This document shows positions 29,433 through 40,879 of a stretch of DNA of 64,000 bases, piece by piece. The notes under the pieces are model-generated. The model did not search any database, was not told the origin of the DNA, and worked only from the letters and a program-made list of their open reading frames with translations. The stretch comes from Colwellia sp. M166 (lineage in GTDB: Bacteria > Pseudomonadota > Gammaproteobacteria > Enterobacterales > Alteromonadaceae), in the NCBI RefSeq assembly GCF_024585285.1, contig NZ_CP040755.1:2790001-2854000 (forward strand). The letters are read 5' to 3'. The translations under genes were made by a program, and so were the position numbers. Every line of letters begins with the position of its first letter. Position 1 is the first letter of the stretch.

Positions 29433-32400
29433 GTGAAAGATTTACTTAAGTTTCTTAAGCAACAAAATCAAACAGAAGAGTTCGATGGTATTCGCATCGG
29501 ACTAGCTTCACCTGACATGATTCGTTCATGGTCATTTGGTGAGGTAAAGAAACCTGAGACGATTAACTATCGTACTTTTAAGCCGGAACGTGATGGTTTG
29601 TTCTGTGCGCGTATTTTTGGACCAGTTAAAGACTACGAATGTCTTTGTGGCAAATACAAACGCCTTAAGCATCGTGGTGTAATTTGTGAAAAATGTGGCG
29701 TTGAAGTTACATTAACTAAAGTTCGTCGTGACCGTATGGGTCATATCGAATTAGCAAGCCCAGTTGCTCACATTTGGTTCTTAAAGTCATTACCATCACG
29801 TATCGGTCTATTATTAGACATGACGTTACGTGATATTGAGCGTGTGCTTTATTTTGAATCTTACGTTGTTACCGAACCCGGTATGACAACATTAGAGAAA
29901 AGCCAAATTCTAACCGAAGAAGAATATCTTGATGCGTTAGAAGAGCACGGTGATGAATTTGATGCCCTAATGGGTGCTGAAGCGGTTCTTGCGTTATTAC
30001 AACAGATTGATCTTGACGGTGAAGTAGCGCAAATGCGTGAAGAATTACCTGAAATCGGCAGTGAAACAAAACGTAAAAAAATCACCAAACGTTTGAAATT
30101 AATGGAAGCATTCGCAGCTTCAGGCAATAAGCCTGAGTGGATGATCATGAACGTTTTACCAATTTTACCACCAGACTTACGTCCGTTGGTACCTTTGGAT
30201 GGTGGCCGTTTTGCAACGTCTGATTTAAACGACTTATACCGTCGTGTAATCAACCGTAACAACCGTTTGAAACGTCTTCTAGACCTAGTTGCACCAGATA
30301 TCATCGTACGTAACGAAAAACGTATGTTGCAAGAATCTGTTGATGCATTATTAGATAATGGTCGTCGTGGTCGAGCAATTACCGGTTCTAACAAACGTCC
30401 TCTTAAATCTCTTGCCGATATGATTAAAGGTAAGCAAGGTCGTTTCCGTCAGAATTTATTGGGTAAACGTGTTGATTATTCTGGTCGTTCAGTAATCACC
30501 GTTGGTCCAACGCTACGCTTACATCAGTGTGGTTTACCTAAGAAAATGGCACTTGAATTATTCAAACCATTTATTTACGGTAAATTAGAAGCACGTGGTC
30601 TAGCAACAACGATTAAAGCGGCTAAGAAATTAGTTGAGCGTGAAGGCGCTGAAGTTTGGGATGTACTTGACGAAGTTATTCGTGAACATCCGGTTATGCT
30701 TAACCGTGCACCTACTCTTCATAGATTGGGTATCCAAGCGTTTGAACCTGTCCTAATTGAAGGTAAAGCGATTCATTTGCATCCATTGGTTTGTGCGGCA
30801 TATAACGCCGATTTCGATGGTGACCAAATGGCGGTACATGTACCGTTGACAATCGAAGCACAAATGGAAGCACGTACGTTGATGATGTCAACGAATAACG
30901 TACTTTCACCAGCTAACGGTGATCCAATCATCGTACCATCACAAGATGTTGTATTAGGTTTATATTACCTAACACGTGATCGGGTAAATGGTTTGGGTGA
31001 AGGTATGATATTTACCGACATCAAAGAAGCTGAAAAAGCTTACCGTACTGGTTTTGCTGAACTTCATGCGCGTGTAAAAATTCGTATTACAGAACATGTT
31101 CGTAATGCTGATGGTGTGCTTGAACCAAAGACTACCTTGCGTGATACCACTGTAGGTCGTGCAATTTTATGGCAAGTATGTCCAGACGGCATGCCTTATG
31201 ATCTCATTGATCAGCCATTAGGTAAAAAGCCTATTTCAAAACTGATTAACCATGCGTACCGTAACTTGGGCCTTAAAGATACTGTAATCTTTGCTGACCA
31301 TATTATGTATACAGGTTTCCACTACGCGATGATCGCGGGTGCTTCAGTTGGTATCGACGATATGGTAATTCCAGCGGCGAAATACACCATCATCGAAGAT
31401 TCAGAAGAAGAAGTTGCAGAGATCCAAACTCAGTTTGAGCAAGGTCTTGTAACTCAAGGTGAGAAATACAACAAAGTTATTGATATTTGGTCATCTGCCA
31501 ACGAGAAAATCTCGAAAGCGATGATGGACAACTTATCAAAAGAAACTGTGATTAACGCTAAAGGTGAGCCAGAAGAGCAAGACTCTTTCAACTCTATCTA
31601 CATGATGGCCGATTCAGGTGCTCGTGGTAGTGCTGCTCAGATTCGTCAGCTAGCAGGTATGCGTGGTTTGATGGCTAAACCGGATGGTTCAATCATCGAA
31701 ACACCAATCACAGCTAACTTCCGTGAAGGTTTGAACGTATTACAATACTTCATCTCAACTCATGGTGCGCGTAAAGGTTTGGCCGATACGGCATTGAAGA
31801 CAGCTAACTCGGGTTACTTAACCCGTCGTTTAGTTGATGTTGCGCAAGATTTGGTCGTTACTGAACATGATTGTGGCACATTAGACGGTTTACAAATGAC
31901 GCCATTGATTGAAGGTGGTGATGTTGTTGAACCGTTACGTGAACGTGTTCTAGGTCGTGTTGTCGCTGAAGATGTTGTTAAACCAGGTACTGATGAAGTA
32001 TTACTTCCACGTAATACTTTAATTGACGAAGCGTTATGTGATTTCATTGAAGAAAACTCAATTGATCAAATGAAAGTTCGTTCAATCATCACTTGTAAAA
32101 CTGACTTTGGTATTTGTGCTCATTGTTACGGCCGTGATTTGGCTCGTGGTCATATGATCAACCAAGGTGAAGCGATTGGTGTTGTGGCTGCACAATCTAT
32201 CGGTGAACCTGGTACACAGTTAACCATGCGTACGTTCCACATTGGTGGTGCTGCATCACGTGCATCAGCAGAGAACAATGTACAAGTTAAGAACACAGGT
32301 ACCCTGAAATTACAAAACGCTAAATTTGTAACTAACTCAGAAGATCACTTAGTGATTACTTCACGTTCATCAGAACTAACAGTAATTGACGAACTTGGTC

Positions 32401-33647
32401 GTGAGAAAGAGCGTTACAAAGTACCTTACGGTACCATTCTTAATAAAAAAGATGGCGAAGTAATTACTTCCGGCGATATCATTGCTAATTGGGATCCACA
32501 TACGCATCCAATTATTACTGAAGTGGCAGGTAAGGTTCAATTCGTTGAACTTATCGATGGCGTTACTATGGTTCGTCAAACTGATGAGCTTACCGGTTTA
32601 TCAAGTATTGTCGTCACTGAAGCTGGTCAACGTAACTCAGCGGGTAAAGAAATGCGCCCTGCAGTTAAGTTAGTTGATGCTAAAGGCAACGATGTAATGA
32701 TAGCGGGTACTGAAATTCCTGCACAATACTTCTTACCAGGTAATGCAATTATTAACCTTGAAGATGGTGCGGAAGTTGGTATTGGTGATGCGTTAGCGCG
32801 TATTCCACAAGCGTCATCGAAAACTCGTGATATTACTGGTGGTCTTCCACGTGTAGCGGATTTATTTGAAGCACGTAAGCCTAAGCTTCCAGCTATTTTA
32901 GCTGAGAAAACAGGTATTATTGCTTTTGGTAAAGAAACTAAAGGTAAAGTACGTTTATTAATCACTCAGCCGAGTGGTGAAGTATACGAAGAGATGATCC
33001 CTAAAATGCGTCAATTAAACGTGTTTGAAGGTGAATCTGTACTGAAAGGTGAAGTTATCGCCGACGGTCCAGAGTCTCCGCACGATATCTTACGCTTACG
33101 TGGTGTTGCTCCAGTGGCTAACTACATTGTTAACGAAGTACAAGAAGTATACCGTTTGCAAGGTGTTAAAATTAACGATAAGCACATCGAAGTTATCGTC
33201 CGTCAAATGATCCGCAAGTGTGAGATCTTAGACGCCGGTGATAGTAACTTCCTTAAAGGCGAAATCCTTGAAGTTGCCCGTGTGAATATCTCTAATCGTG
33301 AGTTAGAAGCTGCCGGAAAACAACCAGCTGAATATGAAATGCAAATGATGGGTATTACTAAAGCATCATTGGCAACTGAGTCATTCATCTCAGCAGCATC
33401 TTTCCAAGAAACGACGCGTGTACTTACTGAAGCAGCTGTAGCTGGTAAGAAAGACAAACTTCGTGGCTTGAAAGAAAACGTTATTGTTGGACGCTTAATC
33501 CCAGCAGGTACTGGTTATTCTTATCATCAAGAACGTGCGCGTGCTAAAAACGCTGTTCCTGTTGAAGAAGTAACAGTATCAGCTGACGAAGCTGCACAAG
33601 CACTAACAGATGCTTTAAATGCAGATTTAAGCTCTACGAGTGAATAG
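29433..33647 (+). CDS. rpoC: RNA polymerase beta' subunit
   Basis: Largest subunit of RNA polymerase, 1404 residues. It begins with GTG ([11 protein letters not shown]), with AGGAGA upstream; GTG is also used in E. coli. The first zinc site is [20 protein letters not shown] near residues 70-90. The catalytic Mg site [11 protein letters not shown] lies near 458-468. A second zinc cluster ([15 protein letters not shown]) is near 888-902, followed by the trigger-loop segment [11 protein letters not shown]. It ends the rpoBC unit and is followed by the rpsL promoter. Confidence 0.99.
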   Translation: MKDLLKFLKQQNQTEEFDGIRIGLASPDMIRSWSFGEVKKPETINYRTFKPERDGLFCARIFGPVKDYECLCGKYKRLKHRGVICEKCGVEVTLTKVRRDRMGHIELASPVAHIWFLKSLPSRIGLLLDMTLRDIERVLYFESYVVTEPGMTTLEKSQILTEEEYLDALEEHGDEFDALMGAEAVLALLQQIDLDGEVAQMREELPEIGSETKRKKITKRLKLMEAFAASGNKPEWMIMNVLPILPPDLRPLVPLDGGRFATSDLNDLYRRVINRNNRLKRLLDLVAPDIIVRNEKRMLQESVDALLDNGRRGRAITGSNKRPLKSLADMIKGKQGRFRQNLLGKRVDYSGRSVITVGPTLRLHQCGLPKKMALELFKPFIYGKLEARGLATTIKAAKKLVEREGAEVWDVLDEVIREHPVMLNRAPTLHRLGIQAFEPVLIEGKAIHLHPLVCAAYNADFDGDQMAVHVPLTIEAQMEARTLMMSTNNVLSPANGDPIIVPSQDVVLGLYYLTRDRVNGLGEGMIFTDIKEAEKAYRTGFAELHARVKIRITEHVRNADGVLEPKTTLRDTTVGRAILWQVCPDGMPYDLIDQPLGKKPISKLINHAYRNLGLKDTVIFADHIMYTGFHYAMIAGASVGIDDMVIPAAKYTIIEDSEEEVAEIQTQFEQGLVTQGEKYNKVIDIWSSANEKISKAMMDNLSKETVINAKGEPEEQDSFNSIYMMADSGARGSAAQIRQLAGMRGLMAKPDGSIIETPITANFREGLNVLQYFISTHGARKGLADTALKTANSGYLTRRLVDVAQDLVVTEHDCGTLDGLQMTPLIEGGDVVEPLRERVLGRVVAEDVVKPGTDEVLLPRNTLIDEALCDFIEENSIDQMKVRSIITCKTDFGICAHCYGRDLARGHMINQGEAIGVVAAQSIGEPGTQLTMRTFHIGGAASRASAENNVQVKNTGTLKLQNAKFVTNSEDHLVITSRSSELTVIDELGREKERYKVPYGTILNKKDGEVITSGDIIANWDPHTHPIITEVAGKVQFVELIDGVTMVRQTDELTGLSSIVVTEAGQRNSAGKEMRPAVKLVDAKGNDVMIAGTEIPAQYFLPGNAIINLEDGAEVGIGDALARIPQASSKTRDITGGLPRVADLFEARKPKLPAILAEKTGIIAFGKETKGKVRLLITQPSGEVYEEMIPKMRQLNVFEGESVLKGEVIADGPESPHDILRLRGVAPVANYIVNEVQEVYRLQGVKINDKHIEVIVRQMIRKCEILDAGDSNFLKGEILEVARVNISNRELEAAGKQPAEYEMQMMGITKASLATESFISAASFQETTRVLTEAAVAGKKDKLRGLKENVIVGRLIPAGTGYSYHQERARAKNAVPVEEVTVSADEAAQALTDALNADLSSTSE

Positions 33648-33675
33648 TAGAACTAAATCGGTTAAAAGCAGATGA

Positions 33676-33712
33676 TTAACCTGTCTAATGCGAGTAAAGC
33701 TTGACAGGTTAA
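33676..33712 (+). terminator. hairpin between rpoC and rpsL overlapping the promoter
   Basis: TTAACCTGTC (33676-33685) pairs perfectly with GACAGGTTAA (33703-33712) across a 17-nt loop. It could slow or end rpoC transcription, but its right arm contains the -35 box of the rpsL promoter and no T-tract follows. Confidence 0.5.
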
Positions 33713-33729
33713 AGCTTGACCTATAGAAT
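33701..33729 (+). promoter_or_regulatory. promoter of the str operon (rpsL-rpsG-fusA-tuf)
   Basis: A consensus TTGACA (33701-33706), a 17-bp spacer and TAGAAT (33724-33729) are followed by a GC-rich discriminator (TCCGCGACC), as expected for ribosomal protein genes. A second TTGACC lies at 33716-33721. Confidence 0.85.
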
Positions 33730-33730
33730 T

Positions 33731-33778
33731 CCGCGACCCTATATTCCGTACCTTTGTGTATTGAATCTAGGGTCGCGG
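33731..33778 (+). other. 11-bp leader hairpin of the str mRNA
   Basis: CCGCGACCCTA (33731-33741) pairs perfectly with TAGGGTCGCGG (33768-33778) around a 26-nt loop. It begins a few bases before or at the predicted transcript start, so it would form at the very 5' end of the rpsL mRNA. Its role may be mRNA protection or attenuation; only the pairing is seen. Confidence 0.7.
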
Positions 33779-33836
33779 ATTTTCACGTTTATAAGGGTGT
33801 AAATTTCCCCATTGATTGGAATTTACACAAATTTAA

Positions 33837-34229
<393 letters not shown>

Positions 34230-34322
34230 GTTTCCCTTTCTTAGCTGATAAGTAAGCTAAAGAATAGAAACGTTAAGTAAGGCCAAATAACATATTACAT
34301 TTTGGGTTTATCCTGAATATAA

Positions 34323-34808
<486 letters not shown>

Positions 34809-34949
34809 GCATTATGAATTAGCATACTCTGCTATTTCTATAATGATAAGTGTAATGCCGTGGTTATCACCGAATATCAATATTGATACCAAGTGATAGC
34901 CACAACTGTTTTATAATCTGAGAAATAATCTCAGAAAGAGGATGTAATT

Positions 34950-37046
34950 GTGGCACGTATAACCCCTATTGAGCGTTACCGAAATATTGGTATTTGTGCT
35001 CATGTCGATGCCGGTAAAACGACAACAACAGAAAGGGTACTTTTCTATACTGGTCTTTCACATAAGATCGGTGAAGTTCATGATGGCGCAGCTACCATGG
35101 ATTGGATGGAACAAGAGCAAGAGCGTGGTATTACTATTACCTCTGCAGCTACGACTTGTTTCTGGAAAGGGATGGAAGCACAATTTGAAGATCACCGCAT
35201 TAATATTATCGACACCCCTGGCCATGTAGATTTTACCATTGAAGTAGAACGATCTCTGCGTGTATTAGATGGTGCGGTATTAGTGCTATGTGCATCTTCA
35301 GGAGTTCAACCCCAAACGGAAACTGTTTGGCGTCAAATGGAAAAATACTCAGTTCCACGTTTAGTGTTCGTCAATAAGATGGATCGTACGGGAGCAGACT
35401 TCTTATCTGTTGTTGAACAACTCAATTCTCGCTTAGAAGCTAATGCCGTACCAATTTATTTACCCATTGGTGCAGAAGAAAACTTTGCTGGTGTGATCGA
35501 CTTAATTAAAATGAAAGCTATTAACTGGAACGAAAGTGACCAGGGCATGACTTTTACTTATGAAGATATTCCTGCAGATATGCAAGAGCAAGCCGATGAA
35601 TGGCATGAAAATCTTGTTTCTGAAGCAGCTGAAGCCTCTGAAGAATTAATGGATAAATACCTTGAAGAAGGTGATTTATCCGAAGCAGAAATTAAATCTG
35701 CGCTACGTACCCGTACGCTAAACAATGAAATTGTCCTTTGTTCTTGTGGCTCAGCTTTCAAAAATAAAGGCGTACAAGCAGTACTTGATGCTGTTGTCGA
35801 ATTTTTACCTGCACCAACTGATGTTGAAGCAATAAAAGGTATTAACGATGACAAAAACGAAACTGAAGGTAGTCGTGAAGCCGATGATAAAGCACCTTTT
35901 GCTGCTTTAGCATTTAAAATTGCGACAGACCCGTTTGTCGGTACGCTAACCTTCTTTCGCGTCTATTCAGGTGTAGTAAAAACTGGCGACAGTATATACA
36001 ATCCTGTAAAAGGCAAAAAAGAACGTTTAGGTCGTATTGTACAAATGCATGCAAATGATCGTAAAGAAATTAAAGAAGTACGAGCAGGTGATATAGCCGC
36101 GGCTATAGGCCTTAAAGATGTCACTACCGGTGATACTTTATGTGACGCTAACCATGTGATCACACTCGAACGGATGGAGTTTCCTGAGCCGGTTATTTCT
36201 GTAGCAGTTGAGCCAAGAACCATCGCTGCCCAAGAAAAAATGGGTGTTGCGTTAGGTAAATTGGCCGCAGAAGATCCGTCATTTAGAGTAGTCTCTGATG
36301 AAGAAACGGGTCAAACCATCATTTCAGGTATGGGGGAATTACACCTCGATATTTTAGTTGAACGCATGAAACGAGAATTTGGCGTTGAGTGTAATGTCGG
36401 TAATCCACAAGTGGCATATCGAGAAACTATTCGTTCATCTGTAGAAGTGGAAGGTAAATTTGTTCGTCAATCAGGTGGTCGTGGTCAATTTGGTCATGTT
36501 TGGTTGAGAATGGAACCGTTGCCTGAAGGCGAGGGATTCGAGTTTGTCGACGAAACGACTGGCGGTAGTGTTCCTAAAGAATATATACCAGCAGTTGAAA
36601 AAGGTTGTCGTGAGCAAATGGACAGTGGTGTTTTGGCGGGTTACCCGTTATTAGACATTAAAGTCACGCTTTATGATGGCTCTTTTCACGATGTCGATTC
36701 AAACGAAATGGCGTTTAAAGTCGCTGCATCGATGGGGTTTAGGCAGGGGGTGCTCAATGCATCACCAGTAATCCTAGAGCCAATGATGAAAGTTGAAGTT
36801 ATTACGCCAGAAGCAAACATGGGTGATGTCGTTGGTGATTTAAATCGCCGTCGCGGCATGATCGATGGCATGGACGAAGGTCCAGCTGGTTCTAAGGTAG
36901 TGAATGCACTTGTGCCACTATCTGAAATGTTTGGTTACGCTACGGCATTACGTAGTGCAACTCAAGGTCGAGCATCATACTCTATGGAGTTTCAGCAATA
37001 TAGCGAAGCACCTAAAGCTGTTGCCGACAAAATAATTGAATCTTAG
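34950..37046 (+). CDS. fusA: elongation factor G
   Basis: Translocation GTPase of 698 residues starting at GTG ([18 protein letters not shown]), with AGAGGA upstream. G1 is AHVDAGKT (17-24), followed by the switch I segment EQERGITI, G3 DTPGHVDF and G4 NKMDR. Domains II-V follow, with [11 protein letters not shown] in domain IV and [13 protein letters not shown] in domain V. Domain IV differs visibly from E. coli (for example [15 protein letters not shown] versus the MYPLEPG segment), but position in the str operon argues for the housekeeping factor. It lies 69 bp before tuf. Confidence 0.97.
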   Translation: MARITPIERYRNIGICAHVDAGKTTTTERVLFYTGLSHKIGEVHDGAATMDWMEQEQERGITITSAATTCFWKGMEAQFEDHRINIIDTPGHVDFTIEVERSLRVLDGAVLVLCASSGVQPQTETVWRQMEKYSVPRLVFVNKMDRTGADFLSVVEQLNSRLEANAVPIYLPIGAEENFAGVIDLIKMKAINWNESDQGMTFTYEDIPADMQEQADEWHENLVSEAAEASEELMDKYLEEGDLSEAEIKSALRTRTLNNEIVLCSCGSAFKNKGVQAVLDAVVEFLPAPTDVEAIKGINDDKNETEGSREADDKAPFAALAFKIATDPFVGTLTFFRVYSGVVKTGDSIYNPVKGKKERLGRIVQMHANDRKEIKEVRAGDIAAAIGLKDVTTGDTLCDANHVITLERMEFPEPVISVAVEPRTIAAQEKMGVALGKLAAEDPSFRVVSDEETGQTIISGMGELHLDILVERMKREFGVECNVGNPQVAYRETIRSSVEVEGKFVRQSGGRGQFGHVWLRMEPLPEGEGFEFVDETTGGSVPKEYIPAVEKGCREQMDSGVLAGYPLLDIKVTLYDGSFHDVDSNEMAFKVAASMGFRQGVLNASPVILEPMMKVEVITPEANMGDVVGDLNRRRGMIDGMDEGPAGSKVVNALVPLSEMFGYATALRSATQGRASYSMEFQQYSEAPKAVADKIIES

Positions 37047-37065
37047 TAAGGCTTTTTGAAAGTCT

Positions 37066-37090
37066 GGCTCGGTCTTTTGGCCGGGCTTTT
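37066..37090 (+). terminator. weak hairpin between fusA and tuf
   Basis: GCTCGG and CCGGGC pair with one T-G around TCTTTTGG, followed by TTTTAAT. It is probably a partial terminator or processing site that sets tuf separately from fusA. Confidence 0.5.
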
Positions 37091-37114
37091 AATAAACTTT
37101 AAGGTAATTGAAAA

Positions 37115-38299
37115 ATGGCTAAAGCAAAATTTGAACGTAATAAACCACATGTTAACGTAGGTACAATTGGCCACGTTGATCACGGTAAAACAACTTTAAC
37201 AGCCGCTATCTCTGCGGTATTAACTAAAGTTCACGGTGGTGAAGTTAAAGACTTCGCACAAATCGATAATGCTCCTGAAGAGCGTGAGCGTGGTATTACA
37301 ATCAATACTTCTCACATCGAATACGATACAGAAATCCGTCACTACGCACACGTAGATTGTCCTGGCCATGCTGATTACATCAAAAACATGATCACGGGTG
37401 CAGCACAAATGGATGGCGCTATCTTAGTAGTTGCTGCTACAGATGGTCCTATGCCACAAACACGTGAGCACATCTTGTTATCACGTCAAGTTGGCGTACC
37501 TTTCATCATCGTATTCATGAACAAATGTGACATGGTAGATGACGAAGAATTACTAGAATTAGTAGAAATGGAAGTTCGTGAACTTCTTTCAGAATACGAA
37601 TTCCCAGGTGATGACTTACCCGTAATTCAAGGTTCAGCTTTAGGCGCACTTCAAGGTGAAGAGAAGTGGGAAGCTAAAGTAATCGAACTTGCTGATGCAC
37701 TTGATACTTACATTCCAGAGCCAGAGCGTGCAATCGACGGTGCATTCATCATGCCTATCGAAGATGTATTCTCAATTTCAGGTCGTGGTACCGTTGTAAC
37801 AGGTCGTGTTGAACGCGGTATTGTTAAAGTGGGTGATGAAGTAGAAGTTGTTGGTATCCGTGATACACAAAAATCAACTTGTACAGGTGTTGAAATGTTC
37901 CGTAAGCTTCTTGACGAAGGTCGTGCTGGCGAGAACTGTGGTGTACTTTTACGTGGTCTTAAGCGTGAAGATGTAGAACGTGGTCAAGTATTATGTCAAC
38001 CAGGTTCAATTTCACCTCACACTAAGTTTGAGTCAGAAGTTTACGTATTGTCAAAAGATGAAGGTGGTCGTCATACGCCATTCTTCAAAGGCTACCGTCC
38101 ACAGTTTTACTTCCGTACAACGGACATCACAGGTGCAGTAGAGCTTCCTGAAGGTGTTGAAATGGTAATGCCAGGCGACAACTTAAAGTTTGTTGTAGAG
38201 CTTATCAACCCAGTAGCGATGGACGAAGGTTTACGCTTCGCGATTCGTGAAGGTGGTCGTACTGTTGGTGCTGGTGTTGTATCTAAAATTATTGCTTAA
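37115..38299 (+). CDS. tuf: elongation factor Tu, copy 2 (str operon)
   Basis: Same function and motifs as the copy at 17338; 394 residues, differing only by Ser at position 300. AAGG lies upstream of the ATG. The DNA is identical to copy 1 apart from one base early in the gene and 16 bases between 37945 and 38185. It ends the str operon. The S10 operon that often follows tuf in gammaproteobacteria is absent here; a repeat-bounded uspA lies downstream instead. Confidence 0.98.
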   Translation: MAKAKFERNKPHVNVGTIGHVDHGKTTLTAAISAVLTKVHGGEVKDFAQIDNAPEERERGITINTSHIEYDTEIRHYAHVDCPGHADYIKNMITGAAQMDGAILVVAATDGPMPQTREHILLSRQVGVPFIIVFMNKCDMVDDEELLELVEMEVRELLSEYEFPGDDLPVIQGSALGALQGEEKWEAKVIELADALDTYIPEPERAIDGAFIMPIEDVFSISGRGTVVTGRVERGIVKVGDEVEVVGIRDTQKSTCTGVEMFRKLLDEGRAGENCGVLLRGLKREDVERGQVLCQPGSISPHTKFESEVYVLSKDEGGRHTPFFKGYRPQFYFRTTDITGAVELPEGVEMVMPGDNLKFVVELINPVAMDEGLRFAIREGGRTVGAGVVSKIIA

Positions 38300-38322
38300 T
38301 AGCTGATTTAAATAAAACACTT

Positions 38323-38350
38323 AAAAAAGGATGCTTCGGCATCCTTTTTT
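38323..38350 (+). terminator. rho-independent terminator of tuf copy 2
   Basis: AAAAAAGGATGC pairs with GCATCCTTTTTT around a TTCG loop. The shared loop and the following CTTTTTTGTTTTCAG sequence show that the region after both tuf genes has a common origin. Confidence 0.95.
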
Positions 38351-38394
38351 GTTTTCAGCAGAGTCAGTTTCAGAGCTTATCCGATGAAGCTTGG

Positions 38395-38446
38395 GGTGCT
38401 GGTGTTGTATCGCTCTGGCCTGAAGAAAGGCATCGCTTAATAGCTA
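38395..38446 (+). repeat. degenerate copy of the tuf 3' end
   Basis: GGTGCTGGTGTTGTAT (38395-38410) matches tuf 38267-38282. After a changed middle, GCTTAATAGCT (38435-38445) matches the tuf stop region at 38294-38304. There is no reading frame, so it is a decayed partial duplication. Confidence 0.75.
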
Positions 38447-38589
38447 ATATCAAGTCTATTAAGTTTGCTGCCGAAGGGGAATTTTAAAAGGCTTACAGGC
38501 CGCGTACATGAATGTTGGTACTTAGATCCAGTCTAGAACTGTGAATCTGTGCCGCTAAAGCTTTTAAATTTCACTGAGTGGGAAGAAAC
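38447..38589 (+). repeat. left inverted repeat flanking uspA
   Basis: This 143-bp block begins with the 21-bp end ATATCAAGTCTATTAAGTTTG and finishes with a 30-bp stretch (38560-38589) whose perfect reverse complement is at 39331-39360. In between, GGCTTACAGGCCG and TACATGAATGT-GGTACTTAG-TCCAGTCT-GAACTGTGAA also match the right copy. It seems to be a shortened copy of the right-hand block. Together with the tuf remnant it fills the 466-bp gap after tuf. Confidence 0.85.
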
Positions 38590-38765
38590 ATAGTAGAATT
38601 GTTATAATTTAAGACACACTGGACTTCCACGGTAAGTTGAGCCGAGGCCACAAGGATATACTAATAATACAAATGTTGCTCACCTTAGGTGAAAGACATT
38701 AGAGCTGACACCAACCTTTCTTGCTGGCATTAACTGTTCTTTATCATGCAATGTAAATGAGTTTG

Positions 38766-39203
38766 TTAAGGCACTAGCACTATCGGAATATCGGCTTGGT
38801 GAGCCAACTTATTTGCTATGCTGCCAAGTAAAATGTCAGCAATTCTTGAGCGTCCTTGACGGCCGATAAACAACATGTTTGCGCGTAATTCTTTAATTTT
38901 AGTTTGTATCTCTGAGCTAGGATCTCCCCAGACTAATTCCGCTTTGATCTCGAGATCAGAATCTTGGTATTTCTCAATTAAGGGTACTAAGACATGAGTC
39001 CGAGTATGAAGCTCTTCAGCAGCTTGATCTAATATTATGGGTGCAGCTCCTTCGAGTACCATAGGTTGTAAGTATGACCAATCTTTTACGGTTAAGAATG
39101 TGACGCTTGCATGGGTCTGTTTGGCCAAATTAACTGCACGATCAGCAGCACGTAAACTACAATCACTGCCATCTACGGCAACAAGATATAAAATATTTTT
39201 CAC
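38766..39203 (-). CDS. universal stress protein, UspA family
   Basis: Small cytoplasmic alpha/beta protein of 145 residues with one Usp domain. It starts NILYLVAVDGSDCSLRAADRAV and ends with the ATP-loop-like GRQGRSRIADILLGSIANKLA, in which G-x2-G-x9-G(S/T)-type spacing is partly kept, so nucleotide binding is plausible. Such proteins respond to starvation, oxygen limitation or oxidants; the role here is inferred. The gene is alone, on the minus strand, and is bracketed by inverted copies of a dispersed repeat. AGGAG precedes its ATG. Confidence 0.9.
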   Translation of the reverse strand: MKNILYLVAVDGSDCSLRAADRAVNLAKQTHASVTFLTVKDWSYLQPMVLEGAAPIILDQAAEELHTRTHVLVPLIEKYQDSDLEIKAELVWGDPSSEIQTKIKELRANMLFIGRQGRSRIADILLGSIANKLAHQADIPIVLVP

Positions 39204-39330
39204 TTTTTTCTCCTATTCGTAATCGGTTTTTTATCGATAATTTCTCTATTCATTTAGTCAAAACATTAGCTAGGTAAAGCCCTTGAAGAAGATGAGATTT
39301 TCCCCGTTTTAGTTAATATAATTTTATTAA

Positions 39331-39674
39331 GTTTCTTCCCACTCAGTGAAATTTAAAAGCTCTAGCAGCATAGGTTCACAGTTCCAGACTGAACCTAAGT
39401 ACCTACATTCATGTAGGTAAGGCATTGATTGAAGATAATGGTTATTCTCGACAACTGCTCCTGCGTTGTTCTAATGACTCGCATCTCTGTGAGAACCTTG
39501 TCAAAATCAATAACTCGGCCTGTAAGGCTTTTAAAATCAATCTTCGGGAGCTTACCAGCGGTTCGATAACCGCTGATAATTTCCTTCATATAGAATAACT
39601 ATATTCACAAAATGATCGTTGTTCTCAAAACGCTGGTAAGCGCTAAGTTGGTACAAACTTAATAGACTTGGTAT
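39331..39674 (-). repeat. right inverted repeat flanking uspA
   Basis: This 344-bp block is the longer, inverted partner of 38447-38589. Its inner end is the perfect 30-bp arm (39331-39360) and its outer end CAAACTTAATAGACTTGGTAT (39654-39674), 20 of 21 bases matching the left outer end. It has extra segments missing on the left, including a hairpin AGCGGTT-CGAT-AACCGCT at 39557-39574 and two TACCAGCG-like stretches. A 64-codon open frame inside it has no sign of being a gene. Confidence 0.85.
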
Positions 39675-40253
39675 AACCTAAATCCGGTATAAACTTACTA
39701 GGTTAATGCTACGATTTATGCTAATAATTACTGGTTATTAAGTAACAACCGGCCTTGATCCAGACAAAACTTCTAGCATTGATAATAAAAAATGTCCCAA
39801 AATTTTATAAAGAATAGCTTAAATCATTATAAGTATCTCGCGCTATTCAGTTTTCGTAAATTCATCACTTCATGCTCAGGTTAACTAAAATTTTTGTACA
39901 GTTCTTAAGCGAAACAACGGCTTTAAAACTTAGACTACCACTGTAATAAAACTGTTGCAGATGTTCAAGTTTTAACCACTTAATGCTTTGACCGAAATCA
40001 AGCAATGCAAGCAAACTTATTAATATCAGTTTATTTAAAGTGATATATAGTGATATGCGCAAGGATTATCGTGCTAGGTTTTAGCATTGATGTAAGGAAA
40101 CACTAGTGCTAACTATCTGTTGTAAACTTAGTGATCTGAACTTCGCTCTGTCATGAACGTTACCTGAGTAATAAACTGTAACTTGATGCACGTCACTTAA
40201 AAAAGCGTGTAGTTAGGTATGCTATTGAAGTTGAATAACTGAGTGAAACTGAT
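39675..40253. other. gene-free stretch ahead of norE
   Basis: No gene is supported: the only open frame is a 65-codon one on the minus strand without a ribosome site or family resemblance. Sequence is AT-rich. The useful content is at its right end, where a TTGAT-N4-GTCAC site and a TATGCT -10 box precede norE. Confidence 0.6.
40183..40223 (+). promoter_or_regulatory. FNR/DNR-like site and -10 box of norE
   Basis: TTGATGCACGTCAC (40183-40196) has a perfect left half and 3/5 of the right half of the FNR consensus TTGAT-N4-ATCAA. TATGCT (40218-40223) places the start point near 40230, so the site is centred about 41 bp upstream, the position of class II FNR activation. Confidence 0.55.
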
Positions 40254-40871
40254 ATGAGTAATGAGCAACCAAGTAATACGTTAGGTATCTTTCCTCGCGC
40301 TTGGAGTGAAGAGCAGGCAGGTCGAATTCCCGGCAATATTCCTATCTGGGTTGGCATACTTTCTGAGCTTACTGAATTTGCTATTTTCTTCATTGCATAT
40401 TTTGTTGCCAAATATTATTACCCCGCTGTTTTTGCGCAAGGTCCTCAAGGATTGAATACCAGCTTAGGTGTGGCGAATACCATAATTTTACTGTCGAGTA
40501 GTTATTTTATGGCCAAGGCTATGATGCATATTCGCTTGGATGATCGTGATAAATGTCAAAGATATTTATGGTTGGCACTTAGCTGTGGTTGCTTCTATCT
40601 TATCGTAAAAACTTGGGAGTTCTACTGGAATAATTTGCAAGGATTAAGCACCAGTACTAATGAGTTTTATACGGTTTACTATTACATGACTTTCAATCAC
40701 TTTCTTCATGTCGGCTGGGCATCATGTGCGGTGTTGTGGGTGATTTTTCGATTGCGTGCAGGCCAGTACTCGGCTAAGGAGCATAGCGGTCTTGAAGCGC
40801 TAGCGGTTTATTGGCATATGATTGACCTGATGTGGATTTTAATTTTTCCGTTGTTATACGTATTACGCTAG
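40254..40871 (+). CDS. norE: NorE-like cytochrome c oxidase subunit III family protein
   Basis: Inner-membrane protein of 205 residues with about five hydrophobic segments (near 29-47, 68-85, 102-120, 145-165 and 185-203). The SELTEFAIFFIAYF, ETWEF-like KTWEFYW and YWHMIDLMWILIFPLLY segments are typical of heme-copper oxidase subunit III. It is short and has no subunit I or II beside it, which fits NorE, an accessory of nitric oxide reductase, better than a true oxidase subunit. A paired small norF-like gene follows 8 bp later. The nor link is inferred from family and from the nos genes 7 kb away. Confidence 0.75.
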   Translation: MSNEQPSNTLGIFPRAWSEEQAGRIPGNIPIWVGILSELTEFAIFFIAYFVAKYYYPAVFAQGPQGLNTSLGVANTIILLSSSYFMAKAMMHIRLDDRDKCQRYLWLALSCGCFYLIVKTWEFYWNNLQGLSTSTNEFYTVYYYMTFNHFLHVGWASCAVLWVIFRLRAGQYSAKEHSGLEALAVYWHMIDLMWILIFPLLYVLR

Positions 40872-40879
40872 AGGTTAAA

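Noticed and set aside
29861..30394. 177-codon open frame opposite rpoC
   Set aside because: It is an antisense shadow of a highly conserved rpoC region.
39395..39589. 64-codon open frame inside the right uspA repeat
   Set aside because: The frame is missing from the shortened left copy, has no ribosome site, and the sequence is explained as repeat.
38447..39674. Complete insertion sequence or transposon
   Set aside because: No transposase or remnant of one is encoded between the inverted repeats; the only gene is uspA.
39865..40062. 65-codon minus-strand open frame before norE
   Set aside because: No ribosome site, no recognisable family, AT-rich composition; chance frame.
40832..40879. 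Longer start for the norF-like gene
   Set aside because: It would overlap the end of norE by 40 bases; ATG 40880 has a GAGG ribosome site and begins right after norE.
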